NCBI RefSeq assembly: GCF_022398325.1
Contig: NZ_JAKEVD010000034.1
Location: forward strand, 1-49,157
Direction of reading: 5' to 3'
DNA: 49,157 bases
Source of the DNA: Shewanella sp. Isolate13
Lineage (GTDB): Bacteria; Pseudomonadota; Gammaproteobacteria; Enterobacterales; Shewanellaceae
Below, piece after piece: positions 34,622 to 43,006 of this stretch. Each line of letters starts with the position of its first letter. Position 1 is the first letter of the stretch. The translations under genes and the position numbers were made by a program. The notes under the pieces are model-generated. The model did not search any database. It was not told the DNA's origin and saw only the letters and a program-made list of their open reading frames with translations.

Positions 34622-35857
34622 CTAAGCTGCGGTATTAATCGATTCAATGGGATTAGAGCGTGCCGCCTTCATCGCCGGCCATAAACTAGTGATAACTCCC
34701 AGCGTCATAACGATAATATTTGCCGCGACAACGTCGTGGCTGTAGACCACTGGGTATAAGGTGGTATCCATACCAGCCATAGCCAGCCCATCGGCGATGG
34801 AGGAGAGGTCAACTCCCGCCGACAAGGCGTTGGTGGTAAGCAGTGCCAGTGTATCGCCGAAAATCAAGCCGGCTATCAGTAGCAAGACCGCCTCTATCAC
34901 AATCATCACAATCACCGCCTTCGACTGTAATCCCAGCGCCAAAATCAAACCTATCTCCTGCTGACGCTCAAATATCGACATCAATAGAGTGTTGGCCAAG
35001 CCAAAACCGAGCACACAAAAAACAATCACGATAAAGATAATGATATAGCTATTCATCAAGTCTGATATGGCCGCGAGATAGCCATTGAGTTGCCGCCAAG
35101 TCGCAATGTCATAACCATCATCGACAGCGCCTTGAAGACTCGAAACCACCGACTCTAACGGCTGCTCGCCATCGGTAAACACCGCAATTTCGGTCACCTT
35201 TGTTGGCATATTTAGCAGCTTTTGGATAAAGCCCTTACCCGTGTAGATAGTCGCTAACTCCTCCTGCTCCGTCGGTTTGTGATAGATCCCAACGACACGC
35301 ACTCCAGATTCGGCGATCTCATTCTCCACATCCTGCAATGTAATCACCACTCGCTTATTAAGCTCCGTCTTAAGGCGAGTTGCCATTTTTTGGCCAATTA
35401 TGATGCCACTATCCTCACCGTCCTTAAGCATTCGTCCCGCCACCAGCTCAAGTTCACTGACGGTAAAAGGCTCTTGCTGCGGCGCAATAGCAATTAATTG
35501 TGATCCCAGTGTCACGCGCTCACTGGCGATCATCACCGGAGAGCGGACCCTAGAGGCCCACTGGCTTATCCAAGGTTGATTAAGTTGCTGCAGCAAGGCA
35601 TCTGCTGGCTCAGGAATATGATTCATTACATTCTGATCATTGAGAAAATCACGCTGATGAAGCTGGATCTCTCCCGGCAGATTATTTAACGAGATCTGAT
35701 TCATGCCATCGACCATGCCGCGCAAAAATGCCGAAACCACGATCATAGACCAGACACCAAAGCTGACCGCTAACAGCAGAATAAGGGTGCGCCTGCCGTT
35801 ACGCCAAAGATTGCGCCACGCCAAAACAAATAGAACTGGATTAAAGATGTGCCCCAT
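34622..35857 (-). CDS. FtsX/LolCE-type ABC permease, subunit B
   Basis: 411-residue permease from the ATG at 35857 (start MGHIFNPVLF; an upstream Met would overlap the previous gene). Topology: one N-terminal membrane segment (RTLILLLAVSFGVWSMIVVSAFLRGM), a large periplasmic domain of about 230 residues starting with GEIQLHQRDF, and three C-terminal membrane segments from YIIIFIVIVFCVLGFGLANTLLM. This is the MacB/LolCDE four-helix fold. It begins one base after the stop of subunit A, and the two are clearly related yet different, as with LolC and LolE heterodimers. Housekeeping LolCDE is presumably elsewhere; this pair is a separate set. Confidence 0.85.
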   Translation of the reverse strand: MGHIFNPVLFVLAWRNLWRNGRRTLILLLAVSFGVWSMIVVSAFLRGMVDGMNQISLNNLPGEIQLHQRDFLNDQNVMNHIPEPADALLQQLNQPWISQWASRVRSPVMIASERVTLGSQLIAIAPQQEPFTVSELELVAGRMLKDGEDSGIIIGQKMATRLKTELNKRVVITLQDVENEIAESGVRVVGIYHKPTEQEELATIYTGKGFIQKLLNMPTKVTEIAVFTDGEQPLESVVSSLQGAVDDGYDIATWRQLNGYLAAISDLMNSYIIIFIVIVFCVLGFGLANTLLMSIFERQQEIGLILALGLQSKAVIVMIVIEAVLLLIAGLIFGDTLALLTTNALSAGVDLSSIADGLAMAGMDTTLYPVVYSHDVVAANIIVMTLGVITSLWPAMKAARSNPIESINTAA

Positions 35858-35858
35858 A

Positions 35859-37100
35859 TTACTTACTCTGCATCGCACTAATGGGCTCAAGACCTAAAGT
35901 TTTAAGCGCTGGATAGATAGAGACCAACACCGAACCCACACAAACCACCGCAGGGCCAATCAGCACTGAAAGCGGCGATAACAATGGATAGATTCGATCG
36001 CCTATACCAAATTGCGCCCCGATATCTCCCATGCCCGGTAGCGCTATGCCCACTTGGCTAAAGTAACCCGCGACAACGCCCCCCAACAGCGCACCGAGCA
36101 ACATGCCTATGATGCCCATCATAAAGGTTTCAACTAATACCTGTGTAAATAGCCGACTCGGTTTCGAGCCAATGGCCAGCATGATGCCAAACTCCTTAGT
36201 TCGCTCTAATACGGCCATCAGCTGGGTATTCATCACTCCCAAGATCACCAGTAACACCAACACCGCATACATGATGACGGCACTGGATAGATCCGCTTCA
36301 ATCCCCTGCTTGATCCCAGGGTTGAGCTGCTGCCAGTCATGCACGGTTAACTGCTCCCCTGTTTGCAAATAGGTTGGCAACTGAGTTTGCAGTTGCTGCT
36401 GATAAAAGCTCACTTGCGACATAGAAGGCGCGTTGATACTCAATAGAGAGACTTGATTGGGCATCTCAAAGAGCCGCTGAAAGGTGGCTAAAGAGACTTG
36501 AGACGTTGTCCGATCCAACTCATTTATGCCTGTGCTGAAGATCCCAACCACCGACAATACCCCTGCAGCAAATCCCCCTTGCATGGTAGAGCCCATCACA
36601 GTGAGTTCATCGCCAACCGTCACCTGTAAATTTTTAGCAAGGCGCTCCCCTAGAATGACTTGGTTATTATCGCCCCCTTCTAGGTAATGACCGAAAGTGA
36701 TCTGTTGCGGAATGATCGAAGCCAGACGCTCCTTATCAGGGACTACGCCGTTGACCAAGATCCCAACACTTCGCTGCTCGCTGGCAGCCAATAAAAAACC
36801 GTTGCTACGGGGGATCACATCGAGCTCTGGAAACTCTTGCTCTAACCTTGCGACTAAATCACTACTATCGAGAATGCGTTTACGCAGCTCAGGTTCATCC
36901 AGATAACCCTGCTGGTTGATCTGCAACTGGCTGGAAAAGATCCTCAGGGTGTTTTCGAGCATCATTGGGTAAGTGCCTGCTTGAAGAGTGATCATAAACA
37001 CCAGCAGAGTATTACAAAAAATCATCGCACCAAGGGTCAGCCAAGTACGACGCTTATGTTGCCAAAGGCTTCGCCACGCCAATAAAATTTGGCCACTCAT
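35859..37100 (-). CDS. FtsX/LolCE-type ABC permease, subunit A
   Basis: 413-residue permease starting at MSGQILLAWRSLW (37100), where ATG overlaps the stop of the LolA-like gene (TGATG). Topology as for subunit B: a first membrane segment TWLTLGAMIFCNTLLVFMITL, a periplasmic domain with LRIFSSQLQINQQGY and VNGVVPDKERL, and three C-terminal segments from VIMYAVLVLLVILGVMNTQLM followed by a conserved coupling-helix region EFGIMLAIGSKP. The overlap with both neighbours indicates one transcript and translational coupling. Confidence 0.85.
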   Translation of the reverse strand: MSGQILLAWRSLWQHKRRTWLTLGAMIFCNTLLVFMITLQAGTYPMMLENTLRIFSSQLQINQQGYLDEPELRKRILDSSDLVARLEQEFPELDVIPRSNGFLLAASEQRSVGILVNGVVPDKERLASIIPQQITFGHYLEGGDNNQVILGERLAKNLQVTVGDELTVMGSTMQGGFAAGVLSVVGIFSTGINELDRTTSQVSLATFQRLFEMPNQVSLLSINAPSMSQVSFYQQQLQTQLPTYLQTGEQLTVHDWQQLNPGIKQGIEADLSSAVIMYAVLVLLVILGVMNTQLMAVLERTKEFGIMLAIGSKPSRLFTQVLVETFMMGIIGMLLGALLGGVVAGYFSQVGIALPGMGDIGAQFGIGDRIYPLLSPLSVLIGPAVVCVGSVLVSIYPALKTLGLEPISAMQSK

Positions 37101-37951
37101 CAGCGTGGATTTCTCAAGTTGGAAAGCGTGAACATATAGCTGGGCAGAGTAATGTCGAAGCGTACGTTCTGATTGCGGATCTCGGTCCACTCTCCGGCGT
37201 TCTCAACTTGTGACATACGGCAACGCATGGCAACGCTTCGATGACCAACAGGTTCGATATCACTACACTCCATGGCTTTTACCAGCTTGTTATCTTGATC
37301 CCAGAACTCCTGACGCAACATCACCCAGTCCCCCCTAAGTACGCTGACCTGCTTGCCCCACACCACAGGCGCCGACTCATGGGGAATCGACTCGATGGTA
37401 TATAGCCTGTGGCCATCAAGCTCTGAAGTTGCAATTAATTGGTGTGAGTAATCATCGAGAAGCTCAGTGGTACGACTAACATCTTTATTGGAAAAATCGC
37501 TGCCCATCCAGCTCTGATTCATCATCGACGATGGGACCTTTATCACCCGATTAATCTTCGGCGAATAACTCCACATCTGTTTATCAAGGATAAGAAAGGC
37601 ATTACCCGAATCGACCTTTGGCTCGGTAACCCTGACCAATGATTGCTTATCTCCCTGAGTCCAGCCCTGCACTGTCATCGAGCGTTCCCAGTCGGGACGA
37701 TGGATCACCATTGTTAACTGACTCGAAGAGGTCAGCCCGCGCCAATTGTCCATCGCTTTTTGGATCATCTCTTGAGCGGACTCTTGATTGGAGGCTTGGT
37801 CAAAATCTTGAGTAGGATCTTGAATCAAGTCTTGCGTGGAAAGCTGAGCTGCGCTTTCTGTAGGTTTAGCCCTATCGGAGGCGGTAGCGGAGGCAGTCAG
37901 AGCCACCGACAATATCACAGCATTAGCCAGCCAAAGTGGAACCGACTTCAT
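37100..37951 (-). CDS. LolA-like periplasmic carrier (outer-membrane lipoprotein-sorting family)
   Basis: 283-residue secreted protein from MKSVPLWLANAVILSVALTASATAS (start 37951; an in-frame Met 17 codons earlier, 38002, is possible). No lipobox is present, so it should be soluble. A Gln/Asp-rich linker (STQDLIQDPTQDFDQ region) precedes a domain with LTMVIHRPDWERSMTVQGW, SGNAFLILDKQMWSYSPKIN and SMMNQSWMGSDFSNKD, typical of the LolA-like family (PF17131 as I recall), whose half-barrel binds lipid chains. First gene of a five-gene operon with two FtsX-type permeases, an ATPase and a barrel. Cargo unknown: a lipoprotein, phospholipid or other hydrophobic molecule are all possible. Confidence 0.78.
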   Translation of the reverse strand: MKSVPLWLANAVILSVALTASATASDRAKPTESAAQLSTQDLIQDPTQDFDQASNQESAQEMIQKAMDNWRGLTSSSQLTMVIHRPDWERSMTVQGWTQGDKQSLVRVTEPKVDSGNAFLILDKQMWSYSPKINRVIKVPSSMMNQSWMGSDFSNKDVSRTTELLDDYSHQLIATSELDGHRLYTIESIPHESAPVVWGKQVSVLRGDWVMLRQEFWDQDNKLVKAMECSDIEPVGHRSVAMRCRMSQVENAGEWTEIRNQNVRFDITLPSYMFTLSNLRNPR

Positions 37952-38178
37952 AGGACTTAAAGCAGAATTATCGCTAGCTAATCGACTCATAGCGCTGCTC
38001 ACATAAAACGAATTGAGTTAATAATAGCCTAGTTTAAAAAATCTAAATTTTTATTGTTCTTACATAAACATCAAGCCAGAAAAAGATGAATTTAACCTTG
38101 TCGGATTTTTCAATTTTTAACTGGATGCCACAACTCAGAAAAAGTTATATCTGGTTATTACTTGCACTCATAAAATTA

Positions 38179-38194
38179 CTGTATATACTGACAG
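38179..38194. promoter_or_regulatory. SOS box 1 (LexA operator)
   Basis: CTGTATATACTGACAG fits the LexA operator form CTG-N10-CAG with a TATA-rich centre. It sits 28 bases before the lexA start. Confidence 0.9.
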
Positions 38195-38197
38195 GTA

Positions 38198-38213
38198 CTG
38201 TATAGAAAGACAG
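38198..38213. promoter_or_regulatory. SOS box 2 (LexA operator)
   Basis: CTGTATAGAAAGACAG is a second CTG-N10-CAG site, three bases after box 1 and directly before the ribosome site of lexA. Tandem operators in front of lexA are also known in E. coli and allow tight autorepression. Confidence 0.9.
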
Positions 38214-38221
38214 GGTTAACA

Positions 38222-38842
38222 ATGAGACCACTTACACCGCGCCAAGCTGAAATTTTAGACCTAATTAAGCGCAACATCGCAGACACAGGCATGCCACCAA
38301 CCCGCGCCGAGATCGCAAGACGTTTAGGCTTTAAGTCAGCAAATGCAGCCGAAGAGCACTTAAAAGCATTAGCTAAGAAAGGTTGCATCGAAATTATGCC
38401 TGGTACCTCTCGTGGCATTAAGTTGACCCAAGAAGATACCGAAGAGGAAGATTTAGGCTTACCACTCATCGGCCAAGTCGCTGCCGGGGAACCTATCTTA
38501 GCCCAAGAGCATGTTGAGCAACATTATCAGGTCGACCCTGCCATGTTCCGTCCATCAGCAGACTTTCTGCTGAGAGTTCGCGGTGACAGTATGAAGAATA
38601 TCGGTATTCTCGAGGGTGATCTGTTAGCTGTGCATAAGATTGAGCAGGCTCGTAACGGTCAAATCGTTGTTGCTCGCGTCGAAGACGACGTTACCGTTAA
38701 GCGTTTCGAGAAAAAGGGTAATAAAGTTTTTCTTCACGCAGAAAACGAAGAATATTCAGCAATTGAAGTGGATCTAGCAAACCAAAGCTTAAGTATTGAA
38801 GGTTTAGCCGTTGGTGTGATCCGTAATGGAGACTGGCAATGA
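38222..38842 (+). CDS. lexA: SOS repressor LexA
   Basis: 206-residue repressor of the DNA-damage response. Seen: the N-terminal winged helix (RPLTPRQAEILDLIKRNI and PPTRAEIARRLGFKSANAAEEHL), the Ala-Gly self-cleavage site in QVAAGEPILAQEH, and the Ser-Lys dyad (Ser in RGDSMKNIG, Lys in VTVKRFEKKG). RecA filaments trigger its autocleavage. Two operators lie in its promoter, so it represses itself and the overlapping sulA gene (ATGA overlap at 38839-38842). Confidence 0.98.
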   Translation: MRPLTPRQAEILDLIKRNIADTGMPPTRAEIARRLGFKSANAAEEHLKALAKKGCIEIMPGTSRGIKLTQEDTEEEDLGLPLIGQVAAGEPILAQEHVEQHYQVDPAMFRPSADFLLRVRGDSMKNIGILEGDLLAVHKIEQARNGQIVVARVEDDVTVKRFEKKGNKVFLHAENEEYSAIEVDLANQSLSIEGLAVGVIRNGDWQ

Positions 38843-39363
38843 ATAAACTATTAGGAGTTAGCCCGCGTCACCCGGGGCTTTGGCAAGACATACCGTCAAC
38901 GAGCATGGGCGCAAGTTCTGGTAATGAGATCACCACTATGGTGACGGAAACTCAAGGCCGTGATGAACTAACACAGATCAGCGCTCAACTTTCGCAGCTA
39001 AGCCAACAAGGCCGCTGGATTGTGCTCATCAGCCCTCCTAATATTGGTTACAAACAGATGCTAGCAGCCGCTGGTGTAAGAATGGACAGAATTTTATTGG
39101 TTCATGCTAAAGATGAAGTGGAAACACTTTGGGCGATGGAAAAAGCGTTAACCAGTGGTACATCGAGTGCGGTGATCACTTGGACGAATTCATTAGATGC
39201 ACGCGATACTCGACGCCTACAACTTGTTGCTAAAAGCGCCCGTGCTGCTGGCATAGTTATTGAGAGCGCGAGTGAAAATACCAACGCTCACTTAACCACT
39301 AGCACTATAAATATGCAGGATAGCGCTTTAAGCCAAACCACGCTATTTGCTGCCGTTCACTAA
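38839..39363 (+). CDS. sulA: cell-division inhibitor SulA
   Basis: 174-residue protein of the SulA/RecA-like family that binds FtsZ and blocks division after DNA damage. Seen: the central core WIVLISPPNIGYKQMLAAAGVRMDRILLVHAKDEVETLWAMEKALTSG (residues about 53-105) and LDARDTRRLQLVAKSARAAGI, conserved in SulA proteins. The start codon overlaps the lexA stop, so it is co-transcribed with lexA under the SOS boxes; in E. coli sulA is a separate locus, whereas a lexA-sulA operon is common in Shewanella and some other genera. A terminator follows. Confidence 0.9.
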   Translation: MNKLLGVSPRHPGLWQDIPSTSMGASSGNEITTMVTETQGRDELTQISAQLSQLSQQGRWIVLISPPNIGYKQMLAAAGVRMDRILLVHAKDEVETLWAMEKALTSGTSSAVITWTNSLDARDTRRLQLVAKSARAAGIVIESASENTNAHLTTSTINMQDSALSQTTLFAAVH

Positions 39364-39413
39364 CGAAACTGTTAGCCCACCTTTCTAATATATTATTTCT
39401 TCACTAAAAACCT

Positions 39414-39440
39414 AAAGCTCTCAATCGAGAGCTTTTTTTT
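39414..39440 (+). terminator. lexA-sulA intrinsic terminator
   Basis: AGCTCTC (39416-39422) pairs with GAGAGCT (39427-39433), loop AATC, followed by a run of eight T. Confidence 0.9.
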
Positions 39441-39821
39441 TGCCTATAATAAACAAATGATTCAAAAAGTGATCTTGATCAATTTTCGTTCAGCAAGTAG
39501 GTTAATACGTAATAACAACGATATTTTGTTATATCCGAGCGATTTAGTCGTTGGTCTGGCTCCGCGGATTAAACCCCAACCGGAAGCGTAGACTAAGATC
39601 GGCCTGATATATTTCAGCCGTAAGTGCCAACGTGGTTACACCAAGAGTGAAGAACACTGAAATACAATAGCCATTGTCCCGATAGTAGTTATCGCGACTC
39701 GATTGGCAAGCCACTCGTGCACTTTGAAGTCATCGTTGCTTTTTTGGGAACTGAAGAGTTTACATAGAGCAGAGACTTACTGTGTGACTCTTCTTTGTCT
39801 TGTTGACAGAGGAGAAGTCTA
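39441..39821 (+). promoter_or_regulatory. cox operon leader and promoter region
   Basis: About 380 bases without a gene. It contains a CRP/FNR-like palindrome at 39464-39486 near its upstream end and a clear ribosome site (GAGGAG) before the coxB GTG. The distance from the palindrome to the start codon (over 330 bases) implies a long leader or additional promoters. I could not place a -35/-10 pair with confidence. Confidence 0.45.
39464..39486. promoter_or_regulatory. candidate CRP/FNR-type binding site upstream of cox operon
   Basis: The core GTGATCTTGATCAA (39469-39482) matches 12 of 16 positions of the CRP consensus, including GTGA-N6-TCA, and has flanking A-tract (39464-39468) and T-tract (39483-39486) as in strong CRP sites. 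CRP is a key respiratory regulator in Shewanella, which fits an oxidase operon. Binding not tested. Confidence 0.5.
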
Positions 39822-41390
39822 GTGAAGCAATTGTTGTATAGTGTACTGGCGCTGCTATTTTCGCCCGTGCTTTTTGCATCCGAAATGCCACTCAATATGA
39901 CCGAGGGTGTAACAGAGATCAGTGGTCGGGTTTACAGCCTACATATGATTATTCTCTACATCTGTTGTGTTATTGGTATCTTGGTTTTTGGCGTTATGTT
40001 TTATGCCATGATCTATCACCGTAAATCTAAAGGCGCCGTTGCCGCCAATTTCCACGAAAGTACTAAAGTCGAGATCCTTTGGACTCTGGTTCCTTTCATC
40101 ATTCTGATCGCCATGGCTATTCCGGCAACTAAGACTTTAATTGCAATGGAAGATCCCAGTAACGCCGATCTCACTATCAAGGTCACTGGCTCACAGTGGA
40201 AGTGGCATTACAGCTATTTCGATCAAGATGTTGAGTTTTATAGCTTAATGTCCACCCCACGTGAGCAGATAGAAGGCTCTGAAGCCAAGGGCGAGCATTA
40301 CCTTTTAGAAGTGGATAAGCCGCTAGTATTGCCTATCAATCGCAAGGTTCGCTTCTTGATGACTTCTGAAGATGTTATTCACTCTTGGTGGGTACCCGCC
40401 TTCGCCGTCAAAAAGGATGCTAATCCAGGCTTTATCAATGAAGCTTGGACTCGTATCGACAAGCCAGGCACCTATCGAGGCCAATGCGCCGAACTCTGCG
40501 GTAAAGACCACGGCTTTATGCCGATTGTCGTAGAGGCGCTGTCGGAAGAAGACTTTGATGCTTGGCTCATAGCCCAGCAACAAGAAGCAAGCAATGCAGC
40601 CGCAGCGGCAGAGGCTGCACTATCGCAAACCTTAACCATGGAAGAGTTGATGGCTCAAGGCGAACAAGTCTACCTTGCTCGCTGTGCGGCCTGCCACCAG
40701 CCCAATGGTGCAGGCCTACCAGGTGTATTCCCCTCGCTAATTGGCAGCCCAATGATCAAAGGTTCCGTTGCAGGGCATGTTGATATTGTCTTAAACGGTA
40801 AAGCCGGTACGGCAATGCAAGCCTTTGCAAAACAGCTTACTGCAACTGAAATTGCCGCAGTGGTGACTTATGAACGTAATGCTTGGGGCAATAACTCTGG
40901 CGATGCTGTACAAGCAGCGGATGTGAGTGGCAGTGCGTCCACCAGCTCTGAAGCTACGACACCTGCCACATTACCCGCAACGCTTCCCGAAGCTGAATCG
41001 GAAGCGGTAACGTCTGTGGCAGAAATAACTGAAGTCGCGATTAAAGCTAGTGATGCGCCAACGGCTTCGTTAGATGACTTATCGATGAAAGAGCTAATGA
41101 CCATGGGTGAAAGAGTCTATATGACTAGCTGCGTGGCTTGCCATCAGGCCTCTGGTGCAGGTATTCCAGGCGCCTTTCCGTCACTGATTAAAAGCCCTGT
41201 CATTACTGGTCCGGTTGCTGACCATCTTGAGGTCGTGATCAATGGTAAGCCGGGCACCGCAATGCAAGCATTTGCTAACCAACTCACTCCTCAAGAGATT
41301 GCAGCTGTCATCACCTATGAGCGTAATGCTTGGGGCAATAATTCAGGTGATGCAGTGCAGGCAACCGATGTCGATGGTCACGGAAAGTAA
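39822..41390 (+). CDS. coxB: cytochrome c oxidase subunit II with two fused cytochrome c domains
   Basis: 522-residue subunit II that takes electrons into the aa3-type oxidase. Seen: signal or first helix (1-20), two membrane helices (about 40-63 and 85-105), and the CuA domain with ligands H187, C222, C226, H230, M233. Two c-type haem domains follow: CAACH at 288-292 with axial-ligand candidate M332, and CVACH at 437-441 with M481, linked by a low-complexity Ala/Thr/Glu segment. The two haem domains are very similar (both end ERNAWGNNSGDAVQA). The GTG start has GAGGAG upstream. Leads coxB-coxA-cox11-coxC. Single-haem caa3 is common; a double is less so. Confidence 0.95.
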   Translation: MKQLLYSVLALLFSPVLFASEMPLNMTEGVTEISGRVYSLHMIILYICCVIGILVFGVMFYAMIYHRKSKGAVAANFHESTKVEILWTLVPFIILIAMAIPATKTLIAMEDPSNADLTIKVTGSQWKWHYSYFDQDVEFYSLMSTPREQIEGSEAKGEHYLLEVDKPLVLPINRKVRFLMTSEDVIHSWWVPAFAVKKDANPGFINEAWTRIDKPGTYRGQCAELCGKDHGFMPIVVEALSEEDFDAWLIAQQQEASNAAAAAEAALSQTLTMEELMAQGEQVYLARCAACHQPNGAGLPGVFPSLIGSPMIKGSVAGHVDIVLNGKAGTAMQAFAKQLTATEIAAVVTYERNAWGNNSGDAVQAADVSGSASTSSEATTPATLPATLPEAESEAVTSVAEITEVAIKASDAPTASLDDLSMKELMTMGERVYMTSCVACHQASGAGIPGAFPSLIKSPVITGPVADHLEVVINGKPGTAMQAFANQLTPQEIAAVITYERNAWGNNSGDAVQATDVDGHGK

Positions 41391-41399
41391 GGGAATCAA

Positions 41400-43004
41400 A
41401 TGAGCACAATTACACAAGACTCACCAGCCGCTCACGACGATCACCATGATGACCACCATCATGGGGCACCGAAAGGCATTATGCGCTGGCTTTTAACTAC
41501 GAACCATAAAGATATCGGTACTCTCTATCTATGGTTTAGCTTCATTATGTTCCTAACGGGTGGTGCCATGGCAATGGTGATCCGTGCGGAGCTGTTTCAA
41601 CCCGGTTTGCAGCTTGTCGAACCGAACTTCTTTAACCAGATGACCACGGTTCACGGTTTAATCATGGTATTTGGTGCCGTCATGCCCGCCTTTACAGGCT
41701 TAGCTAACTGGTTGATCCCAATGATGATTGGTGCGCCAGACATGGCACTCCCCCGTATGAACAATTGGAGTTTCTGGATCTTACCATTCGCTTTTTCGAT
41801 TCTCCTCAGCTCGCTATTTATGGAGGGTGGTGCACCTAACTTCGGCTGGACCTTCTATGCGCCATTGTCGACCACTTATAGCCCTGACAGCACTGCGTTA
41901 TTTGTATTTTCAGTACACATTATGGGGATAAGCTCCATCATGGGCGCGATTAATGTGATCGTGACAATCGTTAATATGCGAGCTCCAGGGATGACTTGGA
42001 TGAAGCTTCCGCTGTTTGTATGGACCTGGTTAATCACTGCCTTCCTGCTCATCGCAGTGATGCCAGTTTTAGCAGGGGTGGTTACCATGGTGCTGACCGA
42101 TAAGTATTTCGGCACTAGCTTTTTCGATGCAGCAGGCGGCGGCGATCCTGTGATGTTCCAGCATATCTTCTGGTTCTTTGGCCATCCAGAGGTGTACATC
42201 ATGATCCTCCCCTCGTTCGGCATCATCTCGGCCATTGTGCCCGCCTTTAGCCGCAAGCGACTCTTCGGTTACTCCTCTATGGTCTATGCCACAGCTAGTA
42301 TCGCCATCTTGTCGTTCTTAGTCTGGGCACATCACATGTTTACCACTGGCATGCCTGTATTTGCCGAGCTGTTTTTTATGTATTGCACCATGTTGATTGC
42401 GGTACCAACTGGGGTGAAAGTGTTTAACTGGGTCGCTACTATGTGGAGAGGTTCCATCACCTTTGAAACCCCTATGCTATTCTCTATTGCCTTCATCATC
42501 CTGTTTACCATCGGCGGGTTCTCAGGGCTTATGCTGGCAATTACCCCTGTCGATTTTCAATACCACGATACCTACTTCGTAGTGGCTCACTTCCACTACG
42601 TTTTGGTCTCTGGCGCGGTATTCTCCATCATGGCTGGAGCCTATTATTGGCTGCCTAAATGGACTGGCCACATGTACAGCGAAACGCTTGGGCGTTGGCA
42701 TTTCTGGTGCTCTGTCATTTCGGTCAATGTGCTGTTCTTCCCGATGCACTTCTTAGGGTTAGCGGGCATGCCGAGGCGGATCCCTGATTACGCTATCCAG
42801 TTTGCAGATGTTAATCAGATTGTGTCGATCGGTGGATTTGCCTTTGGCCTTTCTCAGCTAATCTTTTTAGCTGTGGTGATTAAGTGCATTCGCGGTGGTG
42901 AAAAGGCGCCAGCGAAACCGTGGGAAGGCTCTGAAGGACTAGAGTGGACTATCGCCAGCCCTGCTCCTTATCACTCGTTCAGCACCCCACCCGAGGTAAA
43001 ATAG
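41400..43004 (+). CDS. coxA: cytochrome c oxidase subunit I
   Basis: 534-residue catalytic subunit of the haem-copper oxidase, twelve membrane helices. Seen: haem a ligand in TTVHGLIMVFG, the CuB/tyrosine cross-link motif WFFGHPEVYIMILP, the CuB dihistidine AHHMFTTG, and the haem a3/a ligands in VVAHFHYVLVSG. The GHPEVYI form marks an A-type oxidase. A His-rich N-terminus (DDHHDDHHHG) is unusual but lies outside the core. It follows coxB by nine bases. Confidence 0.98.
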   Translation: MSTITQDSPAAHDDHHDDHHHGAPKGIMRWLLTTNHKDIGTLYLWFSFIMFLTGGAMAMVIRAELFQPGLQLVEPNFFNQMTTVHGLIMVFGAVMPAFTGLANWLIPMMIGAPDMALPRMNNWSFWILPFAFSILLSSLFMEGGAPNFGWTFYAPLSTTYSPDSTALFVFSVHIMGISSIMGAINVIVTIVNMRAPGMTWMKLPLFVWTWLITAFLLIAVMPVLAGVVTMVLTDKYFGTSFFDAAGGGDPVMFQHIFWFFGHPEVYIMILPSFGIISAIVPAFSRKRLFGYSSMVYATASIAILSFLVWAHHMFTTGMPVFAELFFMYCTMLIAVPTGVKVFNWVATMWRGSITFETPMLFSIAFIILFTIGGFSGLMLAITPVDFQYHDTYFVVAHFHYVLVSGAVFSIMAGAYYWLPKWTGHMYSETLGRWHFWCSVISVNVLFFPMHFLGLAGMPRRIPDYAIQFADVNQIVSIGGFAFGLSQLIFLAVVIKCIRGGEKAPAKPWEGSEGLEWTIASPAPYHSFSTPPEVK

Positions 43005-43006
43005 CG

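Noticed and set aside
39689..39895. 68-codon open frame on the minus strand in the cox leader
   Set aside because: It overlaps the coxB start on the opposite strand, lacks a ribosome site and has no recognisable product.
42944..43006. Longer cox11 start inside coxA
   Set aside because: The added 21 residues are the coxA end in another frame; ATG 43007 follows the coxA stop directly and gives a normal Cox11 N-terminus.
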